From NCBI GenBank assembly GCA_035764385.1, contig DASTZI010000270.1:1-6813 (forward strand): a DNA stretch of 6,813 nucleotides. Reading direction: 5' to 3'. Position 1 is the first letter of the stretch. Each line of letters begins with the position of its first letter. The position numbers and the translations under genes are program-made. Shown piece after piece: positions 6,349-6,813 of this stretch. A model generated the notes under the pieces. That model searched no databases and was not told the DNA's origin. It saw only the letters and a program-made list of their open reading frames with translations. This DNA comes from Gp6-AA40 sp035764385. GTDB lineage: Bacteria > Acidobacteriota > Vicinamibacteria > Vicinamibacterales > UBA2999.

Positions 6349-6813
6349 ATGGCGCACACCTCGGCGCTTTTCATCGAGCGCGACAGCGAACGGCAGATAC
6401 GTCACCGAAACAAGCTGTATTACCGGTTCAATCACTGGCCGATCTGGATTTTTGTGTTCTTCATCGCGCCCGGTCCTCTGACCTTCGATTTGATCGAGCG
6501 CGGATTCGATCGACAGTTGACCCTGTGGCTGGCGGTCGTGCTGGTGGGAACGGCGATCGCCGGGCTTCGAGGTCGGCTTCCCGGGTGCGAGCCGCGTCCT
6601 TACATCATCCGGTTCACCGAAGATCGACCCAACCCGCTGTATCGGCGTGTTTGTTACACGACCGCCTGGGGGGAGGTCGTCGCCTTCGCTGTTCTCAATA
6701 TGGCCGGGCTGGCATGGGCGGTGATCAGCGGGATGTGGCGACTGAAGCAGCTGTACGCCGTCGCCTATTTCCCGATTGCCGGAAGCGTATGGCTGCTCGG
6801 TGCGTGTGGTCGA
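6349..6813 (+). CDS. Unrecognised multi-pass membrane protein, partial (C-terminus outside window)
   Basis: ATG 6349 opens a frame of 155 codons that continues past the right edge. The first 29 residues are hydrophilic and basic (RQIRHRNKLYYRFNHW at 15-30). Hydrophobic segments at about 32-48 (includes IFVFFIAPGPLTF), 59-73, 107-128 and 136-152 suggest at least four membrane helices. A striking hydrophilic loop, PYIIRFTEDRPNPLYRRVCY (84-103), lies between helices two and three and looks conserved in character, with many charged residues next to aromatic ones. I do not recognise a family with a known function. It begins eight bases after the ATPase stop, with a weak GTAGG about seven bases before the ATG, so it is probably on the same transcript. 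A role as an accessory of the importer is possible but rests only on position. Confidence 0.8.
   Translation, partial: MAHTSALFIERDSERQIRHRNKLYYRFNHWPIWIFVFFIAPGPLTFDLIERGFDRQLTLWLAVVLVGTAIAGLRGRLPGCEPRPYIIRFTEDRPNPLYRRVCYTTAWGEVVAFAVLNMAGLAWAVISGMWRLKQLYAVAYFPIAGSVWLLGACGR

Overview
The window is GC-rich, gene-dense bacterial DNA. It carries two partial genes at its edges and six complete genes, with almost no non-coding space. It holds no RNA genes, CRISPR arrays, insertion sequences or long repeats that I can see. The gene content points to a Gram-negative (diderm) environmental bacterium: an AsmA-family protein, a periplasmic-binding-protein/permease fusion, an ECF41-like sigma factor and PspC domains. 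An Acidobacteriota lineage is my best guess from general resemblance, but it is an inference and not shown by any marker gene.

Left part (1-724). A minus-strand gene for a PspC-domain membrane protein runs off the left edge. It diverges, across a 112-bp gap, from a small plus-strand gene for a protein with a Rho N-terminal-like (SAP/LEM-like) domain and a basic helical tail. That small gene converges on the next minus-strand gene so tightly that the palindrome CTAG (721-724) supplies the TAG stop of both.

Middle (721-4137). A minus-strand AsmA-family protein diverges from a plus-strand Fpg/Nei-family DNA glycosylase, with about 28 bp or less between the start codons. The glycosylase keeps the catalytic N-terminus, Lys57, H2TH loop and a C4 zinc finger. 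It has changed several residues that contact damaged DNA in classical MutM. It is followed on the same strand by an ECF41/SigJ-like sigma factor with a fused C-terminal SnoaL-like domain.

Right part (4182-6813). A polar-amino-acid ABC importer is encoded by two genes: a single polypeptide with a signal peptide, family-3 solute-binding domain and HisM/GlnP-type permease, then a compact ATPase joined by an ATGA stop/start overlap. Eight bases later begins an unrecognised multi-pass membrane protein that runs off the right edge. The five plus-strand genes from the glycosylase onward have gaps of 56 bp or less and could form one transcript, although their functions do not make an obvious pathway.

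I see no clear, self-contained new system. The items most worth a second look are the divergent Fpg-like glycosylase, the degenerate ECF41-like sigma factor without its usual partner gene, the binding-protein/permease fusion, and the unknown membrane protein.
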